64,000 nt of DNA, from the NCBI GenBank assembly GCA_000750105.3, contig JPHH03000012.1, forward strand, positions 434,001-498,000, written 5' to 3'. This document shows, in pieces, positions 55,549-64,000 of the stretch. Made by a program: the position numbers and the translations under genes. Below the pieces are notes generated by a model. The model was not told where the DNA came from. It did not search any database and saw nothing but the letters and a program-made list of their open reading frames with translations. Positions within the stretch are counted from its first letter, which is position 1; every line of letters begins with the position of its first letter. The DNA comes from Tolypocladium sp. Sup5 PDA-1. Its lineage: Eukaryota > Ascomycota > Sordariomycetes > Hypocreales > Ophiocordycipitaceae.

Positions 55549-57220
55549 TCACCACCAGTCGCCCTGGTCGTGCATGGCCTGCGCGACCTTGACGAAACCG
55601 GCAATGTTGCTGCCGGCGACCAGGCTCGGCAGCTCGCCGTCCTTGGCCTGCACGTACTTTTGCGCCGTCTCGAGGCCGGCCGTGAAGGCGTTTTTCATGA
55701 TGCCCTTGAGCTTCTCGTCGACCTCCTCGGACGTCCAGACCAGGCGCTGCACACGACACGTTAGACACATCCTGGATAATGTCGTTGAAAAAGGGATATC
55801 TCTCTGAGAAAGGGGTCTTACCTGGCTGTTCTGCGCCATCTCGAGGCCAGACACGGCCACGCCGCCGCAGTTGGCCGCCTTGCCCGGCGCGTACCACACG
55901 GCCTCCTTGCCCTTCTGCCGGCGCTCTTCCTCGAACAGGTCGATGGCCTCCTGCGTGCAGCCCATGTTGCTGCCCTCGGCGACGACCAGCACGCCGCCGC
56001 GGACCAGCTCCTCGGCCTCGTCGCGGCTGACCTCGTTCTGCGTCGCGCACGGCAGCGCCACGTCCACCTTGCCGGCGTGCACCCACGGCCGCGCGCCCTC
56101 GACGTACGTGTAGCGCCCGCCGTGCTCAAAGTCGCTCAGCGCGCGCCGCTCGACCTTGAGGGCCGCGATCTGCTCGACGTGCTCGGGCGTGAAGAAGGCG
56201 TCGTTGGGGGCCACGAGCGCGCCCTTGGAGTCGGAGAGGGAGACGACGGTGGCGCCGAGCTCGATGACCTTGAGGGCCGCGTACTGCGCGACGTTGCCCG
56301 AGCCCGAGATGGCGACGCGCTTGCCGGCGAAGCCGCCGCGGCCGGCGTGCTGCAGCATGTGCTCGACGTAGTAGACGACGCCGTAGCCGGTGGCCTCTGT
56401 TCGCCGCGTTAGCCGCCGTTCCGACCACGCACCCGCTCAGGAGTCGCGAGATATCTTACCCGGCCGGATCAAACTACCGCCCCAGCTCAGCCCCTTGCCC
56501 GTCAGGACGCCCTCCCAGCGGTTGCGCGCGTGGCGGTACGCGCCGAACATGTAGCCGATCTCGCGGCCCGAGACGCCAATGTCGCCGGCGGGCACGTCGG
56601 TGTCGGCGCCGATGTGCTTGGACAGCTCGCGCATAAAGGCCTGGCAGAAGCGGCGGATCTCGGAGTCGGTCTTGCCCTTGGGGTCGAAGTCGGCGCCGCC
56701 CTTGCCGCCGCCCATGTTCACTGACCCGTCAGCCTCTCACTCATGTGTCGTGCCGTGGTGTTGCTGGTCACTTACAGCCGGTCAGGGCATTCTTGAAGAT
56801 TTGCTCAAAGCCGAGAAACTTGAGGCTGTGGGCGGTCAGCACGAGCCTCCTGGATCCTGACATACTGGGGGGTGAAGGAGGGGGACGCACATGGACAGGT
56901 TCACGGTCGGGTGCAGGCGCAGGCCGCCCTTGTACGGCCCCAGGGCCGAGTTGAACTGCACGCGGTAGCCGCGGTTGACGCGCAGGCGGCCCTGGTCGTC
57001 CTCCCAGGTGACGCGGAACTGGATGACGCGCTCGGGGACGGAGGCGACCTCGAGGGCGGCGCGGTACTCGGGGTGCTCCTTGAAGAGGGTGCTGTCCTCG
57101 AGGGTGCTGGCGAGCTCTGGGGGGGGCGTTAGTGAGGCATTCACCGGTACGGATGCAACAAGACAAGGACGCACCCTTGTAGGCCTGCTCAAACTCGGGC
57201 TCCGACGGGAGGTTCGACAT
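55549..57220 (-). CDS. NADP-specific glutamate dehydrogenase
   Basis: Six exons (57220-57175, 57116-56891, 56825-56776, 56720-56460, 56396-55822 and 55746-55549) encode 451 residues. The enzyme aminates 2-oxoglutarate to L-glutamate with NADPH and is a main route of ammonium assimilation. The catalytic lysine is Lys114 in GGGKGGADFD. The substrate motif YKGGLRLHP and the cofactor loop SGSGNVAQYA are intact. The sequence ends in SNIAGFVKVAQAMHDQGDWW, the family C-terminus. The start MSNLPSEPEFEQAYK at 57220 matches the well-known Neurospora enzyme. An in-frame ATG nine codons upstream (57247) is possible but less likely. Three GATA-factor sites lie 490-540 bases upstream, which fits nitrogen control. 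Confidence 0.95.
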
Positions 57221-57708
57221 GGTCACGGGGCTCTGGGAGACGTGCATTGTGCAAGTGGGCGAGGGATGGGCGAGGGATGGGCGACGGTCCGCGCTTCGTC
57301 TTTATAGGCACTCTGAGGCTGGGTCTTGACACGAATGGGGAGAGTTTAACCACAAACGGAGGACACACGGCCGGATGAGGAGCAATGGATGAGACAGCAA
57401 GAGGAACGAAGGTTCGGGGGAAGCATACAGAGTTTATATAAACGGCGGCGCCCCAGCCCCAGAACGCCAGCAGGACAGCTCCGAGCCGAAGCACGGCCAG
57501 TTCATCGGGAGTAACCTCGACAGCCATCCGCACGCAGCTCGGATTCACCGAGCACCGGCCGGCCTGGACAGCACCAGCAGGCGTGACGTTACTGACAGAC
57601 GGACAGGCAGGCAGACGGACAGGCACAAAGGCAACACACGCATTCGTCGCCCCTCCGAAAGTCGCTCGCGCAGGGGCCGGGCTGTAATTTTGTCGCGTGC
57701 GGCTCCAT

Positions 57709-57757
57709 AGATAGAGATAGCGGCCAGATGGGGGATGTGGGGGGGGGACCCTTATCA
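57709..57757. promoter_or_regulatory. cluster of three GATA-factor sites upstream of glutamate dehydrogenase
   Basis: HGATAR sites occur as AGATAG at 57709-57714, AGATAG at 57715-57720 and TTATCA (TGATAA on the gene strand) at 57752-57757. Fungal nitrogen regulators of the AreA/NIT2 class bind paired sites of this kind. Confidence 0.4.
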
Positions 57758-58007
57758 GTGACGTTTGGCTGTGTCTCATCGTCAGCGGCGAGCCAAAAGA
57801 AAAGTGTAACATGCCGGGCTGGGGCCACTCACGGCTCGGCCCAAGGGAGTGGACTGCCGGACCCTTGATTGTACGAGTACAAGTACAGGTACAGGTACAG
57901 GTACGGTACGGATACGTGGACGCGCAGCAGGACTGATGAAAGCATCACCAGGGCCATCTCGCCGTCTGCCGCCTCACCCCACGGACGCCGCCGCCCGACA
58001 CAGACGC

Positions 58008-58035
58008 AGCTTCACGCAGCTTCACGCAGCTTCAC
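58008..58035. repeat. AGCTTCACGC tandem repeat
   Basis: Nearly three copies of the decamer AGCTTCACGC stand head to tail in the spacer upstream of glutamate dehydrogenase. Confidence 0.75.
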
Positions 58036-58432
58036 AGGACAGCAAGCAGCGGTACTCCGTACATACAGTAGTCCGGAGAAGCTGACCCTGATAAAGACGA
58101 CTGGATAGAGTTAAGATTGGTCGCCCTACCGCAAACCCATTCCCGTTGACAGATTCGATTGCGTCGCCAGATCCCCCCCCGGCCAATCAGCATCTCCCCC
58201 GTCCACCGATCCGTCCTAGCTGGCTTGGCCATTTGCGTTGCCCCCCACTGAAACGAGTCGCTGCCGTTACCGGCCTCCCGGCTCCGTCGAGCCTGGAAGC
58301 CTGGGTGCTCTTCGGTCCTTCGGTTCGATGTTGAATGTCACTGCTGCTGCCCCCACAGAGCGACTCGTAGCGACACGACATGAATACTCGTAAATGACAG
58401 ACGGGGGTGGCTGGACTGGACGGATGGACGGA

Positions 58433-58456
58433 TGGCATGGCATGGCATGGCATGGG
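58433..58456. repeat. GGCAT tandem repeat
   Basis: About four to five copies of the pentamer ATGGC/GGCAT lie in non-coding sequence. Confidence 0.75.
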
Positions 58457-58986
58457 ATGAGCGACGAGCCATTTTCTCCCTCCCTCCCTCTCCCTTCCGT
58501 TTCATTACCTTACCCACCGAGCTCGTATGCCCGAGAGCGACATCGGAAAGCGGCTCTTTTTCGTCGACGGCCATTCATCTCCATCCGAAGAATCCATCTG
58601 AAGAAATACCATGACGACGTTGGCAAAGGCACAGGCACAGGCACAGGCACGCGAGGCTCTCGGGCAGCCTTGCGCCGTCTGGACCCCGGTGTGGATGCGC
58701 ACTCGCTCGCAGCAGCCATGGTAGTATTTTGCTCGAAATGTACTCGTATACGAATATTGCAACTCCAGTTCATCGCATCATGAGGCCACCACAGCAAATG
58801 CAGGCAATTAATCAGCTCATAAGTTACATGCGCCAGCGAATAACACGGCGTCCTTGTGCGGTGCTCGTAACACCTCCGGCGTCTTGTGTCCATGCCTCCA
58901 TTTGCCCGTTGCCCAGACACGCCCAAAACGCCGCAACGTGATATTGTCAAACAATGCCTGCTCATCTCTCACCATATCGCCGTCTC

Positions 58987-61900
58987 TCACCAAATCGCCG
59001 CCTGGTCCGCGTCGAACCGCCCCAGCTCCTTGCCCGCGTCCTCCAGGTCCTTCTTCGCCTTCATCCGCATGTAAAAGATGGGGCAGTCCTTGCTGCTGCA
59101 GATGACTTCGCAGTGCATGCTGCCCTGGCACCGCTGGCACTGCGTCCATAGCCGTCCGAACCGCACCTCCAGGTCCGACACCTTGTCCAGCGTCCGCTTG
59201 TACATCTCTCCGACGCGAGGCGCGCAGTCCGAGCACAGCGCTCCCGCGCTCTCGTGCTTGCCCGTCAGCGGCTTCTTGCATCCCATGCACGTCTGCGTCT
59301 TCTTGGCAAACTTCATCAGGCCACCAACCGTCGGCGCCGCAACCGAAATCGTTCTCGTGTGGTCTCCCGTCAGCAGCAGCCTCGCCTTCGTCTCTCCCAG
59401 CATGGGCTCGAAAATTCGCCCGAGCGGCTTCGCTAGCTGGTTGTCCAGGTAGTACTTTGTGTCGATGGGCACGTTGTTCTCCAGCACGTAGATCGGGTCT
59501 TCCGACTTTTCAAAATTCTTGGCGCCCGCCGCGCCTCTCACCATCACGTACGCAACACGATCGCCCAGGCCGGGGGCCGATCCGGCATCGCGCTTCTTCA
59601 TCCGCTGCGCCAGCTCCACGTGCGCCTGCTTGGCCGAGTAGTCCTCCTTGGTCAGTGCTTTGGTGATGACGAGCTTCGACATGTCGACCTTGTTCTGCAG
59701 CAGGTCTGCAATCGTATCCTTGACATAACTGCCAGGTGATTAGCTGATATCCTCGCATCCTGACAGACACCTGGCACTCACCTCTGTGCGCCCTGCACGT
59801 CCCGGTCAATCAGAATCATCCTCAACACCTTCTCAATGACAGTCTGCACCAGCAAGCAGTTGTCTCGTCGCACAGTCTCGATACCCTTCGTGTCCATCTT
59901 GTCGTACTTTTCCGTCTTGGTCCAGTACAGCCCGGCGTACCGTTTCTTGTTGATGAGCAGGTACGGGAAATACACCTTTTCAAACTCCAGCTTGATCGGC
60001 TTGACAAACTTGGACGACACGTACTGCGCCGCTTCCTCGCCCAGCTTCATGGCCTCGGCTAGCTCCTTGGTGCCAAACTTGACCATGACTGAATCCGTGT
60101 CACCGTAAATGACCTGCGCGTCGTGGCTGTACCCGTTGGCGATATTGTACTTGTTCTCCACCTCGGTCTTTGTCTTTTCAATCATCTGTCGTCCGAAACT
60201 TGTCGTGCTACTGGCGATTTGCAGACACGGTAGTTTTCCGGTCGTGGCACCCGTCAAGCCGTACACACTGTTGGCGCTAATCTTCAGAGCCAGCTGGCGA
60301 CCGTTCAACACGGCCTTCCTGAAGGGGTCGGTCGCTTGAGCCAGCTCGCGCTTGGCCTGCTTTCTGGCCGACAGCAGTTCCTCGAGAATCTGAGCGAGAA
60401 GGCCTTTCCTCTGCTTGACCGTGACGAAGAGATCGCCGTTTGGTGTTACGATATAGTCCTCGTCCTTTACCAGTCCAAACGGCTCGATGAGCTTCTTGTC
60501 CAAGAGTGTGGTGTAGCAGAGGTTATGCGCCTGGATAATACTGGGATAGAGGGACGCGAAATCGAGGGTGGCGATGGGCACGTCGTAGTAGCCACGAGTG
60601 GGCTCAATGACGGTAGCACCTTCGTACTGCTCACCCGACTTCTGCGACTTGAGATTCGGAATGACAAGCTTCTGCTCCAGCGCTTTACGGAACAGCTGGC
60701 TGATGAACTTGATCTGCTGGCCGCGAGACAGCAAAAAGTTAAAGGGCACACCAGTGACCCTGGCCATCTCGGTGTAATTCTCGAGACATGAGAGCTTGTC
60801 CATCAGTCTCTGCGGAAGGTACGCATCCTTGAGACAGTACAGCGCTAGACGCCGGCGTGACTCTGGTGTTCCGTTGAAGAGCTCTGTGATCATGGTGTGA
60901 TGCACGTCTTCCTTTTGCTCGCCCAAGAAGTGAGCACACACCGAGTTGAGTGTGTAGCTCCGAAGATGGTGGTCGCGCTGAACCAGCTGCAGCAGGTCCA
61001 GCTGCAGTCTTCCGTTTGTGTTGGTCTCCTTGGTGTCGCGATTGCCTATTTGCTTGCTCGAAAAGTTCGTCTCCTTGATTCTCGACGGAACGCTGGGAAT
61101 GCGGGACCAGTATTCGAACCCATTCACCTTCAGGTGCTTCGCCCGGTCCAGCAAGTATGGAAAGTCAAAGTTGGAAATGTTGTAGCCGATGATGATATCG
61201 GGATCTACTTTAAGCAGAAACTGTTGCCACGCGCTGAGCATCTTGTCCTCCTTTTCAAAGTCCAAGATGTGTGTGGCCACGATGGAGCTCGTCGTATCGA
61301 GGCAGAAGACGTTCCGGATGAACGGCTTCTTCTCTCCATATCTTGTGACGACGTTGGCAATCTGAATGACTGGGTCGTGGTTCGCTTCGGGAAAGATTCC
61401 TTTTCGTCCGGCGCACTCGATGTCAAAGGACAGGATGCGCAGGGGAGCCATCTTGGCCCACTCTCCGTCTGGCTTGTGTGCGATGAGGTCGAGGTAGCAG
61501 ACTTCCGCCTCGATCTGGCAGTTGGATTGCTTGCTATGCTCTGGGATGAGCTTGTACGCATTTGCCGGGGCTTCCACCCAGGACATGCCTTGGATCTACC
61601 TGCTGTCAGCGCACACCAACGATAGCGAGACTGAGTTGCTTACCGAACAGTCCACCATGAACCGCAGCACGTATTGAATGTTGTCGTACGTCATGACGCC
61701 GTTTTCCCTCGCCTTCCACATCCCTTTCCAATCTGCATCGCCGCTTTCAATCGTTGCTCGCACCTTGGCGATAAACTTGGGGTCGTTGATGGTGATTTTG
61801 AGAAAGTAGCTCTGCTTGTTCCCGTTGAAGCCATATATGGTTTCTCTCGGGCACATGGATACCGAATGAATCACTGGCTGGTGCTGTGCAAGCTGCGTCT

Positions 61901-62402
61901 CGAGGTATGCTTTGAATGCGGCCGTATCTTGTGCTTTGAATAGCACGGGCGCTGGAACGTAAAGATAGTGCTTGAAGTCTGTGACGTGTAACATGACGGA
62001 GTTGCCCTGCTCGGTAACGCCAAAGAGCTTCACGGTAGCCCTGCCGCCGTGCAGCGTGCCCTCCTCGGCCTCGATGGACTGGAAACACAGGCTGTCCCGC
62101 TGCGGGACAAAGTCCACCACGGGGGGCCGCTCCCATACTTGGTCCTTCTCGGTATTGTTTCTCTTGAGGTCCGAGATGTCCTGACTCAGCTTCTCGAGGA
62201 CCTCCGACTCGAACGCGCTCTTGGGTTGGCTGGAGCCTAGCTTGGCCCGGGGATCCTTCTGGGAGCCCGAGAAGCGCGCGGCGGGTGACGAAGAGAAGAT
62301 GTCCGTCTTGCGCTTCTTGACCGAGGATGGGGTGGAGGAGATGTTCTGGCGAGAGCCTGCCTCGCCCAGCACCCGCTTCTGGGGGAGGATTGCGGTAGCC
62401 AT
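58987..62402 (-). CDS. pol3: DNA polymerase delta catalytic subunit Pol3
   Basis: Three exons (62402-61644, 61595-59782 and 59728-58987) encode 1104 residues, close to the yeast length. The enzyme is the main lagging-strand replicative polymerase with 3'-5' proofreading. The exonuclease site motif I is SFDIECAG with Asp311 and Glu313. Polymerase motif A is DFASLYPSI at about residue 598, motif B KISANSVYGLTGA, and motif C YGDTDSVMV near residue 750. The C-terminal part has two cysteine clusters: a zinc-type CMGC...CSDC near residue 1004 and CQRC...CEVICSSKDC near 1056. The second is the iron-sulphur site that binds the B-subunit. A basic, Ser-rich N-terminus (VKKRKTD) probably carries nuclear import. 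Its partner subunit is encoded at 19648-21357. A partial ACGCG core lies about 165 bases upstream. Confidence 0.96.
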
Positions 62403-62808
62403 GGTGAGCTTTTCGCGAGGGAGGTGGGTTGAGGAAGCCGATTTCGATTGTCGTTGATCATGAACAAGTCGTATCCTTTGTTTCTGGCGCTCGAATGGGT
62501 TGTGCTGTTGTACGAAGTATGGGTGGGTGCAATTAACACGACCTTGTCGGGTCCCGCCACGAGAAACGCGCCTTTCAACCGTGACGTGACGGACCCACCC
62601 CGTCTTTAATGGCCCCGGGGTTTCACGTGACTTGGCGACTTGATGCCTCGACCACCTGCCTAGGCACTCTTACGCTCCTCCACCAGAACACCCACCCTCG
62701 CGGGAAAGCCGGGTCTGGCATTTCTCAAAGCGATATGGGAACTTAAAAATGTCAAATATATACAGGAATACCCAAAATCTACGTGATTAGTCATCCGACA
62801 CATCGACC
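62403..62808. other. Pol3 promoter region
   Basis: These 406 bases lie between the divergent Pol3 start and the tRNA. They include an ACGCG core (not the full ACGCGT) at 62566-62570, a CACGTGAC E-box-like site near 62626-62633 and a TACGAAGTA palindrome at 62511-62519. Confidence 0.55.
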
Positions 62809-62887
62809 GGCCGTGTGGCTCAATGGCAGAGCGTCTGGCTACGATTAGTTAACCAGAAGGTCGCAGGTTCGACCCCTGTCTCGGTCA
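62809..62887 (+). tRNA. tRNA-Arg(ACG) with a 7-nt intron
   Basis: The cloverleaf is complete. The acceptor stem is GGCCGTG with CTCGGTC (one U-U mismatch and one G-U pair). The D-arm is GCTC-AATGGCA-GAGC. The anticodon stem is TCTGG with CCAGA, the variable loop AGGTC, and the T-arm GCAGG-TTCGACC-CCTGT. The discriminator is A at 62887. The anticodon ACG is at 62841-62843. A 7-base insertion (TTAGTTA, 62845-62851) sits one base 3' of the anticodon, the canonical position of nuclear tRNA introns. Without it the anticodon arm equals that of yeast tRNA-Arg(ACG). Arginine CGU/CGC/CGA codons would be read after A34 deamination to inosine. A six-T terminator follows. Confidence 0.92.
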
Positions 62888-62891
62888 CTTC

Positions 62892-62897
62892 TTTTTT
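62892..62897 (+). terminator. RNA polymerase III terminator
   Basis: A run of six T residues begins five bases after the mature tRNA end. Confidence 0.85.
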
Positions 62898-62996
62898 GCC
62901 TCTTTGTACTACCCACCCAATCCTTCACATGCTGCTGCTTGTACTTTTGATGCCAGCTACTACCTAGCCATTCAAGTTCTTTTATAATGGATTTTA

Positions 62997-63036
62997 CTTA
63001 TTTGCACACGCGTATATCTCTATTTGCACTCACCGG
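62997..63036 (+). repeat. left terminal inverted repeat of the MITE-like element
   Basis: It begins CTTATTTGCACACGCGTATA and includes the second TATTTGCAC copy. Its outer part contains an ACGCGT hexamer at 63008-63013 that the right repeat has lost by transition. Confidence 0.75.
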
Positions 63037-63286
63037 CTAGTCGAACCAAGCCTTTTTCCTACACCCTCTGTCTGCCCCTCTGTTCCCTCCATTCCCTCTC
63101 TATTCCCTCTGTCCCCTCTCTTCCCTGTTACGGTATATAACCGCAACCTCTCCTCCGACTGATACTATAATCTATAATCCTTGTGGTCTACAATCCTTAT
63201 AATGCAGCTCGAATTTGGGGAGGTTGCTGCGTCGATAGGTGAAATCGGTATTGAACTTTACGTATCCGGGACTAAAGGTAGGCCTA

Positions 63287-63324
63287 CGGCGAGTGCAAAT
63301 AGAGATATGCGTGTGTGCAAATAG
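63287..63324 (-). repeat. right terminal inverted repeat of the MITE-like element
   Basis: Read on the minus strand it begins CTATTTGCACACACGCATAT and matches the left end except for transitions and one missing T. Confidence 0.75.
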
Positions 63325-64000
63325 TAAAGGCTGTTTTCTTATTCTTTATTTTCTCTAGTCAAGGGTTGGCTTACTGGCGTGCTCCGAACGATGGCAACAT
63401 TTGGACTTCCGCGGCCCTTCACTCCCCCTCTATCGACAGTTCGCAGCCATAGGTACTTGCCGAGACCAAGCGACATGAACCTATTCGTACCTCCGTGCGA
63501 TCAAGTAAGCGAGGGAGCTGCTTTCAGATAGATAGGTAGTCAGCAAGAGTATTTGAAGCGTGCCTCGGCATTGCAAACAAGAAACAGCCACAGTAACATC
63601 AGATATTCATTCTTAAACGCATCAACATCGTCCCGTGTCACGGGGACGTCAGCTAAGCCATGCATTGGAAAGAGGAATCATCATACACGTGTGCAGGAAT
63701 AGGTGGGCAGGTCGCAGAGTATGAAATGGTCACGACTTACCTTGTCCAAGCTGCGACGTTTGCGCTCGAGGCCCGTTGCGTGATCGCGCACTCGGCAGGA
63801 TGGGCTTTGCAATGGAAGAACCAGTCGGCTGACGCCAGTCGTACGACTTTGCCAACAGACACCGCAACAGTCACGGAGAGAAGACGGAAAAGAGACACGA
63901 TTGCAGAAACGAGCGTCTTAAATACGACGGCATCTGCACCTGCCTTGTCGTTTTAGTCATCGGGCCAGGATCGTGCAGGAAGTCGCGTGACCCAGCGTAC
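63325..64000. other. right-edge sequence without a supported gene
   Basis: A 98-codon frame at 63660-63956 (+) has no recognisable domain and ends just before the edge region. I see nothing else that can be supported. Confidence 0.5.

Larger units (their letters stand above)
57221..58986. other. 1.77 kb spacer, glutamate dehydrogenase promoter to Pol3 3' end
   Basis: It contains the GATA-site group at 57709-57757 and several short tandem repeats: GTACAG-type at 57876-57907, AGCTTCACGC at 58008-58035, GGCAT at 58433-58456 and GGCACA at about 58626-58649. Sequence from 58730 to 58980 is AT-richer and probably the 3' end of the Pol3 transcript. No gene is supported. Confidence 0.6.
62997..63324. 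mobile_element. MITE-like element, TA target duplication, imperfect terminal inverted repeats
   Basis: The two ends are inverted copies of each other over about 38 bases (62997-63036 and 63287-63324), with three transition mismatches and one single-base indel. Each end carries two direct copies of TATTTGCAC about 20 bases apart. The dinucleotide TA flanks both ends (62995-62996 and 63325-63326), as expected for Tc1/mariner and Fot1/pogo-type insertion. The 328-base element has no open frame of note. Its interior contains a C/T-rich run and an AT-rich part, so it must depend on a transposase from elsewhere. It lies 110 bases downstream of the tRNA gene. Confidence 0.75.

Noticed and set aside
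63008..63013. ACGCGT in the left end of the MITE-like element as a Pol3 control site
   Set aside because: It is about 600 bases from the Pol3 start, beyond a tRNA gene, and is part of the terminal repeat; a promoter role is not supported.
63660..63956. 98-codon frame near the right edge
   Set aside because: No recognisable domain and no supporting promoter or splice signal; cannot be told from chance.
1..64000. secondary-metabolite or resistance gene cluster
   Set aside because: No polyketide synthase, peptide synthetase, terpene cyclase, P450 or transporter set is present; the genes are housekeeping.

Overview
The window is nuclear DNA of a filamentous ascomycete. The signs are short GT-AG introns of about 45-75 bases, GC-rich codon use, long gene-free spacers and a gene set of conserved single-copy fungal housekeeping proteins. 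The NADP-glutamate dehydrogenase N-terminus and the Far11/HAM-2, Mis6 and Gid7 gene forms suggest Sordariomycetes, perhaps Hypocreales. That placement rests on recognition, not on a search.

Layout, left to right. Positions 1-2852 hold the 3' part of a STRIPAK subunit (Far11/HAM-2, +), convergent with a four-helix MARVEL-type membrane protein (3256-4267, -). After 3.2 kb without a convincing gene come a secreted haem peroxidase with three WSC domains (7444-10288, +) and the histone-fold kinetochore/Fanconi protein CENP-S/Mhf1 (10652-11242, +). L-serine/threonine dehydratase (12454-13534, -) precedes a second 3.5 kb spacer. Next is an acidic F-box-like protein whose frame is interrupted by a TAG (17090-19375, +). 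Then come the small subunit of DNA polymerase delta (19648-21357, -), the CAF16-type ABC ATPase (21938-22804, +), CENP-I/Mis6 (23324-25923, -) and tuberin/Tsc2 (26625-31415, -). The importin-alpha exporter Cse1 (33156-36392, +) and a PH-like domain protein (37207-39208, -) are followed by a 5.8 kb gene desert. The right part carries the GID/CTLH subunit Gid7 (45004-47417, -), dynamin-like Vps1 (49910-52318, +), peroxisomal alpha-methylacyl-CoA racemase (52823-54096, -) and a broken cysteine-rich secreted-protein locus (about 54785-55168, -). NADP-glutamate dehydrogenase (55549-57220, -), the catalytic subunit of DNA polymerase delta (58987-62402, -), an intron-containing tRNA-Arg(ACG) (62809-62887, +) and a 328-bp MITE-like element (62997-63324) complete it.

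Functional links. Two subunits of DNA polymerase delta and two inner-kinetochore proteins lie within about 52 kb. Three of these four genes (CENP-S, POLD2, CENP-I) have a perfect MluI cell-cycle box, ACGCGT, 75-102 bases upstream of the ATG, which suggests shared G1/S control. Tsc2 (TORC1 brake), Gid7 (metabolic E3 ligase), glutamate dehydrogenase and serine dehydratase are all linked to nutrient status, but nothing here shows they form a cluster. I see no secondary-metabolite cluster, CRISPR array, rRNA or large transposon. The least explained items are the TAG-interrupted gene, the broken cysteine-rich gene, the MITE-like element, and a family of short GTAC-ended palindromes scattered only between genes.
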